64,000 bases of DNA from Bradyrhizobium sp. PSBB068 (GTDB lineage: Bacteria > Pseudomonadota > Alphaproteobacteria > Rhizobiales > Xanthobacteraceae), in NCBI GenBank assembly GCA_016839165.1, contig CP069300.1, positions 1,550,001 through 1,614,000 of the forward strand, given 5' to 3'. The stretch's first letter is position 1, and every line of letters starts with the position of its first letter. The notes under the pieces are model-generated. The model was not told the DNA's origin, did no database searches, and worked only from the letters and a program-made list of their open reading frames with translations. Shown here one piece after another: positions 35,619 to 45,563 of the stretch. The position numbers were made by a program, and so were the translations under genes.

Positions 35619-36308
35619 CTACAAGAGACCGATTTCGATCTCTGAACCTACGCGGTCTTCAAGTTGCTGTTCTCGTATGCCGTCAACGAGGAGAGCAAGA
35701 TCGCCCAGCGCCATTGCCCCGATCTGCGCCCGTACCTGCAGCAGCGCGCGCCGCAGCCAGGTCTTGATGGTGTTGACGGGAACGCCATACTGCTCGGCCA
35801 GCCGCTGCCGGCTCTCACCGTAGAGATAAGCCGCGATCACCAGATGACGCCGGGTCGGGTCGAGCGTTTGCAGAGCGGACAACATGCTCTGCTGAAGCTT
35901 GACGGTGTCGCTTTCGTTTTCCTTGCTTTCCATGCTCTCCAGCGCCGTGGGTGTGTCGGCTGGAAAGTCCAGCAGGGCGGAATGGTCGCGATAGATTTCT
36001 CGCGACGGCCTTCGCACGGCGTCGATCGCGAGGTTTTTAGCGATCGTGATCATCCACATCATGGGCGAGCCCAACGCCCGACGATATCCGGCTGCGTTCA
36101 ACCAGATGCGAACATAGGCCTCCTGCACGATCTCCTCCGCGAGATGCCGGCGCCTTACGACCACCAAGACGGTGGAGAACAGCTTGCGTCGCGTGGCCGC
36201 GTGCAGCTTTTCGAAGGCCGGCTCGTGGCCTTCCACCATACCCTGCAGGAGCTGCTCAAGCTCGGTCGGATCGGACCGCTCTATGCGGCAGTCGTTCATT
36301 GACGCCAT
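35619..36308 (-). CDS. ECF-family sigma factor in operon with photolyase
   Basis: A 229-residue sigma factor. Region 2 is AEEIVQEAYVRIWLNAAGY then MMWMITIAKNLAIDAVRR, and region 4 is RQRLAEQYGVPVNTIKTWLRRALLQVRAQ. The photolyase gene follows with no gap. Functionally related examples (RpoE of Rhodobacter with phrA) suggest control of light or singlet-oxygen defence, but no ChrR-like anti-sigma gene is adjacent. An unusual C-terminal extension (ALLVDGIREQQLEDRVGSEIE) might hold a built-in regulator. The ATG at 36308 follows GAGGGGG; earlier codons are unsupported. Confidence 0.88.
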   Translation of the reverse strand: MASMNDCRIERSDPTELEQLLQGMVEGHEPAFEKLHAATRRKLFSTVLVVVRRRHLAEEIVQEAYVRIWLNAAGYRRALGSPMMWMITIAKNLAIDAVRRPSREIYRDHSALLDFPADTPTALESMESKENESDTVKLQQSMLSALQTLDPTRRHLVIAAYLYGESRQRLAEQYGVPVNTIKTWLRRALLQVRAQIGAMALGDLALLVDGIREQQLEDRVGSEIEIGLL

Positions 36309-36992
36309 GTCATCCCCCTCTGAGCTGCCCCGCAATTCCGTAAGATCTCAAGTTCTCCGACACACATGTGACTGTCAACTAGAGTTTACATACGGCTCTG
36401 ACAATGCTGGGCGTGGCGCGCGAGAAAGCACAGAAATAGCGTCTTTTTTTAATTTTTCCCGGATTTGGGACGGGTGGAGCCTTTCTTTATGACGAGGTCC
36501 AATCGCTCCTATTGTCATCCCAATCGTACAATCGATGCCGCTCGTCCAAGGCGCGATCCAATCACCTGGATGATGTTATTCACTCTCGCGGCCACGACAT
36601 TCATCATTGCCGGAAGATTCATCTATTTTCTGCGATCCCACCAACCGCGAAATCGCGGCAAATGCGCCTGAAGGCAACGGAAGTGGCGCGCGTCGCGCCG
36701 AGCGGGCTGGACCCGAACTAACTGGTTTCGCCGTCCTCGCGCTCGCCGCGATAGGCCGGCTCACGGTCGACTACAACGGCAAATCCCGCACCGAAGCCGC
36801 ACAAGCAACTACGCCGGTTGGTGGCGCAAACACAGGCACGCCACAGCCGGTCGGTCTGATCCGCCGAAACTCTACCAGCCGATCAATCCCGCGACACCCG
36901 CGCTGCCCCGACCTCATTAAATACCGGGATTGGGCTCGCGAACAGTTCGACGAGACAAACGAAGTAGCGATGACCAGCAGGAGATTCGTACT
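36309..36992. other. 684-bp region upstream of the sigma/photolyase operon
   Basis: It holds the probable promoter for the minus-strand operon: TTGACA is at 36373-36378 on that strand and a GTGTGTCGG box lies downstream. On the plus strand a 60-codon frame at 36489-36671 begins MTRSNRSYCHPNRTIDAARP and has one hydrophobic helix (WMMLFTLAATTFIIAGRFIYF); it is a weak small-gene candidate. The region 36672-36992 shows no recognisable feature. Confidence 0.35.
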
Positions 36993-37490
36993 CTACCATC
37001 CGCGAGTCCCTGCGCCGCCCTTGAACGGTCCGACGATGCGCGAGGTGATCCAGCCGCCGTAGAAGTCGCCTTCCTGAGGCTGCACGCGTTCGTCGTCCAC
37101 CCAGCATTCATCGACGCGCGAAGCATAAAAAGCGATGTGATCCGCGATATCGGAAAAAGCAAGTGACGGCGAAGGGTAGCTCCAAGCTGCGCGTTCGGAC
37201 GTCCGTCCATCGACATCAAGCGACCAGTATTTTGCGTGCCCCTTGAATTCGCACCACGAGCCGCCCGGCGCATCCATCAGATATTGTGGCGCGATATCGT
37301 CGGGCGGGATGTAGTAAACCGGCGGATGACTGGTCTCGAGCACGCGATAGCCCGCCGTCGTATCGGCGACTGTGCGTGCGTTGAAAATGACGCGCAGCCG
37401 TGCGCCGATTTTCTCCAGCCGCGGCGGACGGGGATAATCCCAAACTGACTCCTGTCCAGCCGCGGGTTCGATGCGCTTAGGTCTCCACAT
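36993..37490 (-). CDS. DUF427 domain protein
   Basis: A 165-residue protein of the DUF427 family, recognised by VFNARTVADTT-like core, TSHPPVYYIPPDDI, and SWCEFKGHAKYWSLDVDG followed by SEYPSP-like AWSYPSPSLAFSDIADHIAFY. The C-terminus GDFYGGWITSRIVGPFKGG is also characteristic. The function of this small single-domain family is unknown; in some genomes it lies near photolyases, as here. The ATG at 37490 is preferred; one at 37532 overlaps the upstream hydrolase stop and would add 14 residues. Confidence 0.8.
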   Translation of the reverse strand: MWRPKRIEPAAGQESVWDYPRPPRLEKIGARLRVIFNARTVADTTAGYRVLETSHPPVYYIPPDDIAPQYLMDAPGGSWCEFKGHAKYWSLDVDGRTSERAAWSYPSPSLAFSDIADHIAFYASRVDECWVDDERVQPQEGDFYGGWITSRIVGPFKGGAGTRGW

Positions 37491-37528
37491 GTCTCGTCCA
37501 CTCCAAGAAGGTGTCGTTCGGGCAATAC

Positions 37529-39043
37529 TCATCGCACGATCATGGGAAAGGTTACGGCGATCGCCCATGCGAACAGCGCGCCGTTGGCGAGAGCGCCAGG
37601 AAACGGGTGGCGGGTCGCCGCGTAGCTCCAGCGGCTGATCAGCCCGAAGGCCGTAAACAGCAACAGGATCGCAGGCAAGATAATGACAAGGAAGAACAGT
37701 TTCATTGGGTCGAGCGCAACGGCAATGGCGAGCGAGGTCAGGAAACAGAATTTGGTGAAAGCGTACGCGCCGATACGGGACTCGCTACCACGTGTCAGCC
37801 ATTCGTCGGCGATGAAATAGGGCAGCGTCCCACATGCGATTGCGGCGATCAGCGGCAGCCGGGCCGGAATCGGCAGGAACGAAAACACATAGGCGTCGAT
37901 GGGAAGGCCGAAGGCCAGGACGTTGTAGGCGGACACGGCGGCGGCCGCGATCGCGGCGCGTGTCCAGGCGACATTCGTCGCAGTGGCCGGCGGTTGCTTG
38001 CTGCGCAAGTACACGAGTATCGCGGTCGAGAAAGTTCCATACACCAGAAAATGCAGCATCAGATAATCGCCAAGCAGGATCGGCAGAAAGTCAGTCGGCA
38101 TCTTCCAGAGCAACAATGGGGTCACGATCGCGGGCAGCAGCGCTGCCGTCATCAGCGTCTTCCAGCGGAGGCTCGCGCCGACTGGGCGTGGGCTGACCTC
38201 CGGCAACAATGCCGACAACGGCCAGGCCAGTCCAACGATTCCGGCAAACACCAGCGCCAACCAGCGCCCGCGGCTGTCGACTTCCTCCTGCGGCCGATCG
38301 CCGAAGACCGCATTCAACCAGCGTGCGGCTTCGACCATGCCGTCATGACTGTAGAGCACGCCAATATGTTCGACGCCACGCGCCAGCACCAGCTTGCGCG
38401 CGGTGCCGTCGTAGAATTGCCCGTAAGTCTCGCCAGGGATTGCCGTGCCGCCGGTTGTCAGATTGACGATGCGCAGGCCCTCATTCCTGAGCATCGCAGG
38501 CTCCAGCGCGCCGACGATGACCAGCAGATTTCGCGGGCTGGACGGCGTAACCACGGGCGAAAACACGGATACCGCGACCGTCGCCTCGACGTCCGGTTGG
38601 GCCTGCGCGAACCGGACCACGATGTCGGACGCCATCGAATGTCCGAGCACCGCGAGCCGGCTATTGCTCCCTGGCAGTCCGCGAGCCAACGCCGCGACGT
38701 CGGTCAGCTCCTTCAGCAACGCGTTGGTGATCGTCAAGCCTTTGGTGATATCGCCATGCATCGGGACCGGGTTGCGGCCATGGCCGAGAAAATCGAAAGT
38801 CACGGCGATGTAGCCGTTGCGCGCAAGCGTTTCGGCAAACGGCTGCATTAACTGCTGCGAACCAGCAAAGCCGTGGGCGATCACGACGACAGGCGCGGGC
38901 AACGCGGATTGCCGTCTGAAGATCGTGACCGGAGTGTCGCTGACGACGGTCCGCGTGATGTTCAGGTCCCGGCTGCCTTCATGCAATTTGAAAAGCCCGA
39001 TCAGGATCGCCGCGATCGCGATGAATCCAACAAAGAACCTCAT
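37529..39043 (-). CDS. membrane alpha/beta hydrolase fusion protein
   Basis: A 504-residue protein. After one N-terminal anchor (RFFVGFIAIAAILIGLF) comes an alpha/beta hydrolase domain with a nucleophile elbow LAVLGHSMASDIVV, an oxyanion region AHGFAGSQQLM, and a histidine in ARGVEHIGVLYSHDG. The C-terminal half (from about residue 265) has some seven hydrophobic helices. Such hydrolase-multi-TM fusions are known but uncharacterised. The ATG at 39043 overlaps the DUF3422 stop (ATGA), indicating translational coupling; the longer upstream frame lies inside that gene. Confidence 0.82.
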   Translation of the reverse strand: MRFFVGFIAIAAILIGLFKLHEGSRDLNITRTVVSDTPVTIFRRQSALPAPVVVIAHGFAGSQQLMQPFAETLARNGYIAVTFDFLGHGRNPVPMHGDITKGLTITNALLKELTDVAALARGLPGSNSRLAVLGHSMASDIVVRFAQAQPDVEATVAVSVFSPVVTPSSPRNLLVIVGALEPAMLRNEGLRIVNLTTGGTAIPGETYGQFYDGTARKLVLARGVEHIGVLYSHDGMVEAARWLNAVFGDRPQEEVDSRGRWLALVFAGIVGLAWPLSALLPEVSPRPVGASLRWKTLMTAALLPAIVTPLLLWKMPTDFLPILLGDYLMLHFLVYGTFSTAILVYLRSKQPPATATNVAWTRAAIAAAAVSAYNVLAFGLPIDAYVFSFLPIPARLPLIAAIACGTLPYFIADEWLTRGSESRIGAYAFTKFCFLTSLAIAVALDPMKLFFLVIILPAILLLFTAFGLISRWSYAATRHPFPGALANGALFAWAIAVTFPMIVR

Positions 39044-40359
39044 GGATCTTCGCCGGCAATGTGCTTCCTGCGGATGCTGTGCACCGTCCACCAGATCGCA
39101 AAGCCGGCGACCGGAACGAAGGCGGCCGTCGCGACGCTGGGCTCGAGATCAATAGTGCCGCTGTCATGCGCCGCCTTGGCGATGTATCCGAACAAGCTCA
39201 CCACGTAATAGGTGATCGCCGCGACCGACAGGCCTTCCACCGTAGCCTGCAGTCGCAGTTGCAGTCGCGTCCGCGCATTCATCGACTTCAGCAGCTCCTG
39301 ATTCTGCTGTTCGAGCTCGACGTCGACGCGCGTACGCAGCAGGTTTGCGGCGCGTGCGAGTTTCAACGACAGGCTGGATTGCCGCGCCTCGGCGGTGACG
39401 CATGTGCGTAGCGCGGGCTTCATCCGGCGTGCAAGAAACGACGACCACGTCGGGAGGCCGCCGACCTTGCGTTCGCCAATGGTTTGCAGGCGTTGCTCGA
39501 CGATCTCTTCATAGGCGCGGCTGGCGCCAAACCGAAACACACTGGCGGCTGCCCCCGCTTCGACCTCGGCCGCCAGGGCAGTCAGCTCGTCGAGCAGCTT
39601 GTGGTTGGCGGCGAGATCGCCGGCGCGGCGCATCTGGTCTGTGACCTCGACGAGGCGGCGCTCCACCGCTGCGATCGATGGCGACAGCCGTTGCGCTTCA
39701 GGCAGGCCGAGCAGCGCCAGCGTGCGATATGTTTCGAGTTCGATCACCCGTCGGACCAAAGCCCCGGCGCGGTCCGGCGACATCGTACGGTTGGCAACGA
39801 GGATGCGGACAAAGCCGGATGGTCCCGGCTGGAAGTCGGTGGCGTAGACCGCGGCGCCGTCCGAGTTCTCGGCCACGGCCAGACTGGCTTTGTCGAAGAG
39901 GCGTTCGGGCGCGGTTCGTTGCGGGTCCTCGCTCAGAAGATGCAGATCGACGGCCACCAGCAGCGGGCCGGGCTGCGCGAAGAGCCGCATTGGCAGCGCC
40001 AGCGAGGCCGCGTCCGGATGGAACGGCGCGGCCGCGGGATCGGCCGGCATTTCCCAGGTATAGGTCGTGAATTCGGAATGCTGTTCCCATCGCAGCACGG
40101 TGGTGCCGAACGGTGCACGATGATGCCTTTCGCCAGGAGACGGCGGCTGCAGCCCGCGCGACGTGCAGAATGCGATCAGATTGGCGCGGTCGGCCTGCGC
40201 ACGTGCCCCCGACGTATCGAAGGCAAAATGCACGATGCGTGATGGCACCGAAACCGGTGTGAAAGGGCGAGCATGAACCTCGCCGAGTACGGCTGCACGC
40301 AACGGATGAGGTGTCAGCCGCACCGCTCCGCCGTCACCTATCAGGACATCCGCGCTCAT
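39040..40359 (-). CDS. DUF3422 family protein with C-terminal membrane helices
   Basis: A 439-residue DUF3422 protein. The N-terminal portion starts MSADVLIGDGGAVRLTPHPLRAAVLGEVHARPF, with the HARPF motif characteristic of the family. A coiled-coil section (RRAGDLAANHKLLDELTALAAEVEAG) follows, then two hydrophobic helices at the end (VAAITYYVVSLFGYIA and AAFVPVAGFAIWWTVHSI). Its role is unknown. The start is set at the ATG at 40359; the frame upstream has no homology. It heads an operon with the hydrolase and DUF427 genes, diverging from hemC. Confidence 0.82.
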   Translation of the reverse strand: MSADVLIGDGGAVRLTPHPLRAAVLGEVHARPFTPVSVPSRIVHFAFDTSGARAQADRANLIAFCTSRGLQPPSPGERHHRAPFGTTVLRWEQHSEFTTYTWEMPADPAAAPFHPDAASLALPMRLFAQPGPLLVAVDLHLLSEDPQRTAPERLFDKASLAVAENSDGAAVYATDFQPGPSGFVRILVANRTMSPDRAGALVRRVIELETYRTLALLGLPEAQRLSPSIAAVERRLVEVTDQMRRAGDLAANHKLLDELTALAAEVEAGAAASVFRFGASRAYEEIVEQRLQTIGERKVGGLPTWSSFLARRMKPALRTCVTAEARQSSLSLKLARAANLLRTRVDVELEQQNQELLKSMNARTRLQLRLQATVEGLSVAAITYYVVSLFGYIAKAAHDSGTIDLEPSVATAAFVPVAGFAIWWTVHSIRRKHIAGEDP

Positions 40360-40645
40360 CGCGATCTCGATTTCCGGCGGCTTGTTGCATCCGAGCTCCG
40401 CAGCGATAGGAGTAACACTCCGTCGTGCCCCGCAGAAGCAGGAAGAGATCGGAGTGCTTCGGCAAAAAAATCTGGCGCGCTGTGAAACGCCGGATGATTG
40501 GCTCGTATATTCTGCGATATTGTGTCTTGAATTGGCGTGTGCACCGCACGCTGGCCTTGGTTTGCATTCCGGCAACGGTTGGCCTTAATCTCTGCCCGCG
40601 GCGCGTCGTGCGGCTGCGGATTGGAGCGTGGTGGTGACAGTCTCG

Positions 40646-41620
40646 ATGCGGATAGGCACGCGCAAGAGCGTCATGGCGTTGACCCAGACCGAAGATGTTG
40701 CGCAGCGCCTATCCAAGGCCGCGTCCGAATTAGACGTCGAGATCGTCAGGTTCGAGACTACCGGCGACGGGGATCAGACCAGCAAGCTTCTGGTCCACGG
40801 CGGGAAGGGCGGCGCCTTCGTGGCTGAAATCCGCGCCGCCGTTACATCGGGCCGGCTTCATGCAGCGATGCATTCGCTCAAGGACATGCCTGGCAATGAG
40901 GACACGCCGGGGCTCGTGATCGGTGCGACACTGCCGCGTGATCCGCCGACCGATGCGCTGGTGCTGAGGCCGGGCGTCTCTCTCGATGACATCAAGCGCT
41001 CACGTGGCAAGGGCTACCGGATCGGCACCAACGCTGTGCGGCGCGCAGCTTATGCCAGGCGACTGTTTCCGGACATCGAAGTGATCCACTTTCGCGGTGC
41101 GGCCGATACCAGAGTTCGCAAACTGGACAATCGGGATATGCAACGGTTGCCTCGTGGCGGCGAGGCGGGACCGGCCGATGCTTTGATCATGGCTCGATCC
41201 GGGCTCGAACGGATCGGCCTCGGCCATCGTATTGCCTGCGAGCTGTCGCCTTCGGAAATGTTGCCAGCAGTGGGGCAGGGTATCGTGGCCGTCGAGTGCG
41301 CGGTCAATGATTGGCAGACGCGGCGGCATCTCGCTCTGATCGACGATTCTGCGTCGCATCTCAGTTGCGATGCGGAGCGCGAGGTGTTGTGGGTTCTCAA
41401 CGGCCACTGCAATTCACCCATAGCTGGATATTCGACCATCGAAGGTTCGCAGATGACGCTCACAGCCTCGGTTTTGGATGAAGCGGGCGGGGGCCAGTTC
41501 ATCGAGGTGACCCGTTCGGGCGCTGCAAACCGCCCGCGCGAACTCGGTCGCGCGGTCGGGCTTGAGCTGCTTGACAAAGGCGCCGCCGACATCATTGCGC
41601 GAACGCGTCCGGAGCACTGA
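40646..41620 (+). CDS. hemC: hydroxymethylbilane synthase (porphobilinogen deaminase), divergent
   Basis: A 324-residue HemC. It polymerises four porphobilinogens into hydroxymethylbilane. The catalytic Asp80 (HSLKDMP) and the dipyrromethane-binding Cys255 (LNGHCNSPIA) are present, as are ITGD-like FETTGDGDQTS and HFRGAADTRVRKLDNRDM. However, the N-terminal motif reads RKSVMALTQ instead of the usual RGSPLALAQ, and the cofactor loop lacks its second glycine, so it is a diverged copy. Start options are ATG 40646 (chosen) or two GTGs upstream. It is the first gene of hemC-bchI-bchD and probably serves bacteriochlorophyll synthesis. Confidence 0.88.
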   Translation: MRIGTRKSVMALTQTEDVAQRLSKAASELDVEIVRFETTGDGDQTSKLLVHGGKGGAFVAEIRAAVTSGRLHAAMHSLKDMPGNEDTPGLVIGATLPRDPPTDALVLRPGVSLDDIKRSRGKGYRIGTNAVRRAAYARRLFPDIEVIHFRGAADTRVRKLDNRDMQRLPRGGEAGPADALIMARSGLERIGLGHRIACELSPSEMLPAVGQGIVAVECAVNDWQTRRHLALIDDSASHLSCDAEREVLWVLNGHCNSPIAGYSTIEGSQMTLTASVLDEAGGGQFIEVTRSGAANRPRELGRAVGLELLDKGAADIIARTRPEH

Positions 41621-41629
41621 GAGCATAGC

Positions 41630-42652
41630 ATGGCAGCAGCATTTCCCTTCTCCGCGGTTGTCGGTCAGGACGAGATGAAGCTTGCGCTGCTGATTGCCGC
41701 TGTCGATCCAAAGGTCGGCGGTGTACTGGCCTTTGGCGACCGCGGCTCCGGAAAATCCACGGCGGTCCGCGCGCTTGCCGCCCTGCTGCCGAAGATGAAG
41801 ATCGTCGTGGGTTGCCGTTACAATTGCGATCCGGATCGGCCGGTGGAACTTTGCGAGAATTGCCGCGTTCGGGCGAGCAAGGGTAGACTAAAGTCGGTAC
41901 AGGTCCCGGTGCCCGTCGTCGATCTGCCGCTTGGCGCGACCGAGGATCGCGTGGTCGGCGCGCTCGATCTGGAACGGGCACTGACGCGCGGGGAAAAGGC
42001 CTTCGAGCCTGGTTTGTTGGCTCGCGCCCATCGCGGGTTCCTCTATATCGACGAAGCAAATCTGCTGGAGGATCATCTTGTCGATCTCCTGCTTGACGTC
42101 GCTGCATCAGGCGAAAATGTTGTCGAGCGCGAGGGCTTGAGCATACGTCATCCGGCGAGATTCGTGCTGGTCGGTACTGGAAACCCAGAGGAAGGCGAGT
42201 TGCGCCCGCAATTGCTGGATCGCTTTGGCATGTCGGTAGAGGTGAAGACCCCCGACAATCTTGCGGACCGGATCGAGGTGGTGCGGCGCCGTGACGCTTT
42301 TGAAAACGATAGCGAAGCCTTCGTCACAAAGTGGGCCAAGGACGAGGCCATGCTTCGCAAGAAGATCATCATGGCGCGGGAGAAACTCTCCTCGGTTTCG
42401 GTGCCTGATGTCACGCTCGAGCGCGCCGCCAAACTCTGCATGGCGCTTGGCACCGACGGCCTGCGCGGCGAATTGACCTTGATGCGTGCGGCCCGTGCGC
42501 TAGCGACACTGGACTCCGCCAAGGCCGTGACCGACGATCATCTCCGCCGGATCGCTCCCTCGGCCCTGCGCCATCGGCTGCGGCGCAATCCGCTCGATGA
42601 TGCGGGCTCCTCGGTACGGGTCGACCGTGCGATTTTGGAGGTGCTGGGGTGA
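41630..42652 (+). CDS. bchI: magnesium chelatase subunit BchI
   Basis: A 340-residue AAA+ ATPase, full length. The Walker A loop is AFGDRGSGKSTAVRALAALLP and Walker B is FLYIDEANLLEDH. Sensor segments VLVGTGNPEEGELRPQLLDRFG follow. BchI hexamers with BchD drive ATP-dependent Mg insertion into protoporphyrin IX by BchH, the first committed step to bacteriochlorophyll. The ATG at 41630 comes 9 bp after hemC, and its stop overlaps bchD by four bases. Confidence 0.97.
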   Translation: MAAAFPFSAVVGQDEMKLALLIAAVDPKVGGVLAFGDRGSGKSTAVRALAALLPKMKIVVGCRYNCDPDRPVELCENCRVRASKGRLKSVQVPVPVVDLPLGATEDRVVGALDLERALTRGEKAFEPGLLARAHRGFLYIDEANLLEDHLVDLLLDVAASGENVVEREGLSIRHPARFVLVGTGNPEEGELRPQLLDRFGMSVEVKTPDNLADRIEVVRRRDAFENDSEAFVTKWAKDEAMLRKKIIMAREKLSSVSVPDVTLERAAKLCMALGTDGLRGELTLMRAARALATLDSAKAVTDDHLRRIAPSALRHRLRRNPLDDAGSSVRVDRAILEVLG

Positions 42653-44406
42653 CCGGCGCCCCCGTTTGGTCCGACGCGGTGACAGCGGCGCAATTGTTTG
42701 CGGTGGACCCGTCAGGGACCGGGGGCGTGTTACTGAGATCACGCGCAGGCCCAGTGCGAGATCGTTGGTTCGCCTTGCTTCGTTTGGCACTGCCGGCATC
42801 CTGCAATGTGAAGCAAGTGCCGCTGAATATCGCTGAGGGCCGGCTGCTCGGCGGATTGGACCTCAACGCGACTCTACTGAACGGCCGACCTGTTGCCGAA
42901 CGCGGGCTCTTGGCAGAAGCGGACGGTGGCGTGATCATGTTGGCGATGGCAGAGCGGCTATCGGCCGCAATGACGGTGCATGTCACAGCGGCGATGGACG
43001 CTGGGGAGACCATCGTCGAGCGCGACGGACTGTCCCTTCGGATGCCTGCTCGTTTCGGTGTGATCGCATTGGACGAAGGCCTTGAGGACGAATTCGCGCC
43101 GGCGTCGCTGCGCGATCGTCTGGCGCTCCACCTCGATCTCAACGCAATCGGCGTCCGAGACGCCGAGGAATTCTCTGCTGATGCCGGGGAAACAGCTGCG
43201 GCACGTGCGAAGTTGCCATCTCTCAAGCCCGACGTGGTCCAGATCGAGGCAGTTTGTGCGGCGGCCATAGCGTTAGGCATAGCGTCGTTGCGTGCGCCGT
43301 TGCTCGCGCTGCGTATCGCCTGCGCCAGTGCCGCGCTTGCGGGTCACTCCAGAGTCGAACAAGATGATCTCGCTTTGGCCGCGCGGCTGGTGCTCGCGCC
43401 CCGTGTGCCGGTGTTTCCGCCAGCGGAGGAGCCGGCCCAACCCGAGCAGCCTCCGCCGCCGACCGAAGATGAGGCCGAAGCGTCCGGTGGTAAAGATCAA
43501 ACGCCAACCAACGATCGTGCCCTCGACGAAGTCATTCTGGCCGCTGTGCAGGCGGCAATCCCGCCGGATGTGCTGGCGGCACTTCGCGCGGGATCTGCCG
43601 GACGTTCGCGCAGTCGTTCCTCCGGCAAGGCCGGCGCATTGCAGAAATCCAGCTCACGCGGCCGTCCGGCCGGCGTCTTGCGCGACGCATTGCGTGGCGG
43701 CGTGAGGCTCAACGTGATCGAAACCTTGCGCGCAGCGGCGCCATGGCAGCCTTTGCGACGCCGGGAAGCGGATGGGTCGGGCGAGGAAGCCCGGCCCCGC
43801 ATTCTGATCCGCAAGGACGATTTCCGCATCTCACGGTTCAAGCAGCGCACGGAAACTGTCACGATTTTCGTGGTCGACGCGTCCGGGTCCGCAGCATTGC
43901 ATCGGCTGGCGGAAGCCAAGGGTGCGGTCGAACTGCTTTTGGCGGATTGCTACATCCGGCGCGACCAGGTGGCATTGATTGCGTTTCGCGGCAGCGCCGC
44001 GGAAATGCTGCTGCCGCCGACCCGTTCGCTGGCACGCGCCAAACGTAGCCTTGCAGGACTGCCGGGCGGGGGCGGCACGCCCCTGGCCGCAGGCCTAGAT
44101 GCGGCCTTTATGCTGTCGGACTCGGTTCGTCGCAAGGGACAAACGCCGACAGTGATCGTTCTGACCGACGGCCGCGCCAACATTGCACGCGATGGCGGGC
44201 AGGGGCGTCCGCGTGCCGAGGACGACGCGGTGAGCGCAGCGCGACAGTTGCGCGGCGCCGGTATTGCAGTTGTACTCGTCGATACGTCGCCGCGTCCGGG
44301 CGTTTCAGGAGAAGCTATCGCCAAAGAAATGGGCGCGCGCTATCTGCCGCTGCCGCACGCCGACGCCGCGACCTTGTCAAAGGCCGTGCTCGCCAGCGTC
44401 GGCTAA
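42649..44406 (+). CDS. bchD: magnesium chelatase subunit BchD
   Basis: A 585-residue BchD: an AAA-like N-terminal domain without intact Walker motifs ([20 protein letters not shown]), a Pro/Glu-rich linker ([19 protein letters not shown]) and a C-terminal integrin I/vWA domain with a MIDAS at [17 protein letters not shown] and [16 protein letters not shown]. It bridges BchI and BchH in Mg chelatase. The GTG at 42649 overlaps the bchI stop. Its stop overlaps the 3' end of hemE by four bases on the opposite strand. Confidence 0.96.
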   Translation: MTGAPVWSDAVTAAQLFAVDPSGTGGVLLRSRAGPVRDRWFALLRLALPASCNVKQVPLNIAEGRLLGGLDLNATLLNGRPVAERGLLAEADGGVIMLAMAERLSAAMTVHVTAAMDAGETIVERDGLSLRMPARFGVIALDEGLEDEFAPASLRDRLALHLDLNAIGVRDAEEFSADAGETAAARAKLPSLKPDVVQIEAVCAAAIALGIASLRAPLLALRIACASAALAGHSRVEQDDLALAARLVLAPRVPVFPPAEEPAQPEQPPPPTEDEAEASGGKDQTPTNDRALDEVILAAVQAAIPPDVLAALRAGSAGRSRSRSSGKAGALQKSSSRGRPAGVLRDALRGGVRLNVIETLRAAAPWQPLRRREADGSGEEARPRILIRKDDFRISRFKQRTETVTIFVVDASGSAALHRLAEAKGAVELLLADCYIRRDQVALIAFRGSAAEMLLPPTRSLARAKRSLAGLPGGGGTPLAAGLDAAFMLSDSVRRKGQTPTVIVLTDGRANIARDGGQGRPRAEDDAVSAARQLRGAGIAVVLVDTSPRPGVSGEAIAKEMGARYLPLPHADAATLSKAVLASVG

Positions 44407-45455
44407 AGCGATGCCTTGTAGGCCCGAACCCGCTTTATCATCTGCTCCACATGCGCGATCGGGGTTTCCGGCTGGATGCCGTGGCCAAGGTTGAAGATCA
44501 GTCGCCCTCCCGCGAAATTCGCCAACACGTCATCAACTCCGCGATTCAGCGCGTCACCGCCCGTGATCAATACCAGTGGATCAAGATTGCCCTGCACCGC
44601 AACGCGCGTTTGAATCCGTTCACGTATCAGCGACGGTTCCGCCGTCCAGTCGATGCTGACCGCGTCGACTCCGGTTGCATCGACATACCCAGGCAGCAAC
44701 GCGGCGGCGCCCCGCGGGAAGCCGATGATCCTCGCGCCCGGCACCTTACTGCGGACACCCTCGACAATGCGCCGGGTCGGTTCGACCGACCAGCGCAGGA
44801 ATTCGCGCGGTGGGAGAACACCGGCCCAGGTGTCGAAAATCTGCAGGACGTCGGCGCCGGCGGCGAGCTGCCCGAGCAGGTAGCGAATCGAGTTCTCGAC
44901 GAGAGCGTCGATGATCTGCGAAAATGCCTCGGGTTGGCGATAGGCCATCATGCGCGCCGGCGCCTGATCCGGTGTGCCGCGCCCCGCGACCATGTAGGTA
45001 GCGACCGTCCAAGGCGCGCCACAGAATCCGATCAGCGTGATCCTCGGATCGAGTTCACGGCGTACCCGGCGCAGCGCCTCGAATACCAGCTCGAGCTTGG
45101 TGAAATCCCCGGTCGAGGAAAGTGTGCGAACCTTGTCCGGCGTGTCCAAGGGATCGAGCCGCGGTCCTTCGCCGACTTCGAACCTGACGTTGCGACCCAA
45201 CGCATAGGGGATGACGAGAATATCCGAGAAGATGATCGCGGCGTCGAAATTGAAACGGCGGATCGGTTGCAGCGTTACTTCGGCAGCGAGTTCTGGTGTG
45301 AAGCAGAGATCGAGAAAGCCGCCGGCCCTGGCGCGAACGTCGCGGTATTCGGGCAAGTAGCGGCCGGCCTGACGCATCATCCAGAGCGGCGGAACCGCCT
45401 GCCGCCGCCCGGAAAGCACTTCCAGCAACGGTTTGATGGGTGGAGCTTGTGTCAA
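44403..45455 (-). CDS. hemE: uroporphyrinogen decarboxylase
   Basis: A 350-residue HemE that converts uroporphyrinogen III to coproporphyrinogen III. The N-terminal [17 protein letters not shown] motif and the [21 protein letters not shown] segment are family signatures, and [21 protein letters not shown] contains the catalytic aspartate region. It stands alone on the minus strand between the bchD and hydrolase-bchO transcription units. Its 3' end overlaps bchD, and it starts 108 bp from the divergent hydrolase gene, so these share a promoter region. Confidence 0.96.
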   Translation of the reverse strand: MTQAPPIKPLLEVLSGRRQAVPPLWMMRQAGRYLPEYRDVRARAGGFLDLCFTPELAAEVTLQPIRRFNFDAAIIFSDILVIPYALGRNVRFEVGEGPRLDPLDTPDKVRTLSSTGDFTKLELVFEALRRVRRELDPRITLIGFCGAPWTVATYMVAGRGTPDQAPARMMAYRQPEAFSQIIDALVENSIRYLLGQLAAGADVLQIFDTWAGVLPPREFLRWSVEPTRRIVEGVRSKVPGARIIGFPRGAAALLPGYVDATGVDAVSIDWTAEPSLIRERIQTRVAVQGNLDPLVLITGGDALNRGVDDVLANFAGGRLIFNLGHGIQPETPIAHVEQMIKRVRAYKASL

Positions 45456-45563
45456 GCGGCATTTCCGTTTCTGGCCGACAACTATGATTGTCAGTCCTGA
45501 TACACTGCTGTTACGGTCTTGGCCACGGCGAGATGCGATCTGGCAGGAAAAAGGAGATTTGCG

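Noticed and set aside
45489..45504. TGT-N10-ACA near the hemE/hydrolase divergent promoter
   Set aside because: The spacing is 10 rather than the 12 of PpsR sites, and no other support is seen.
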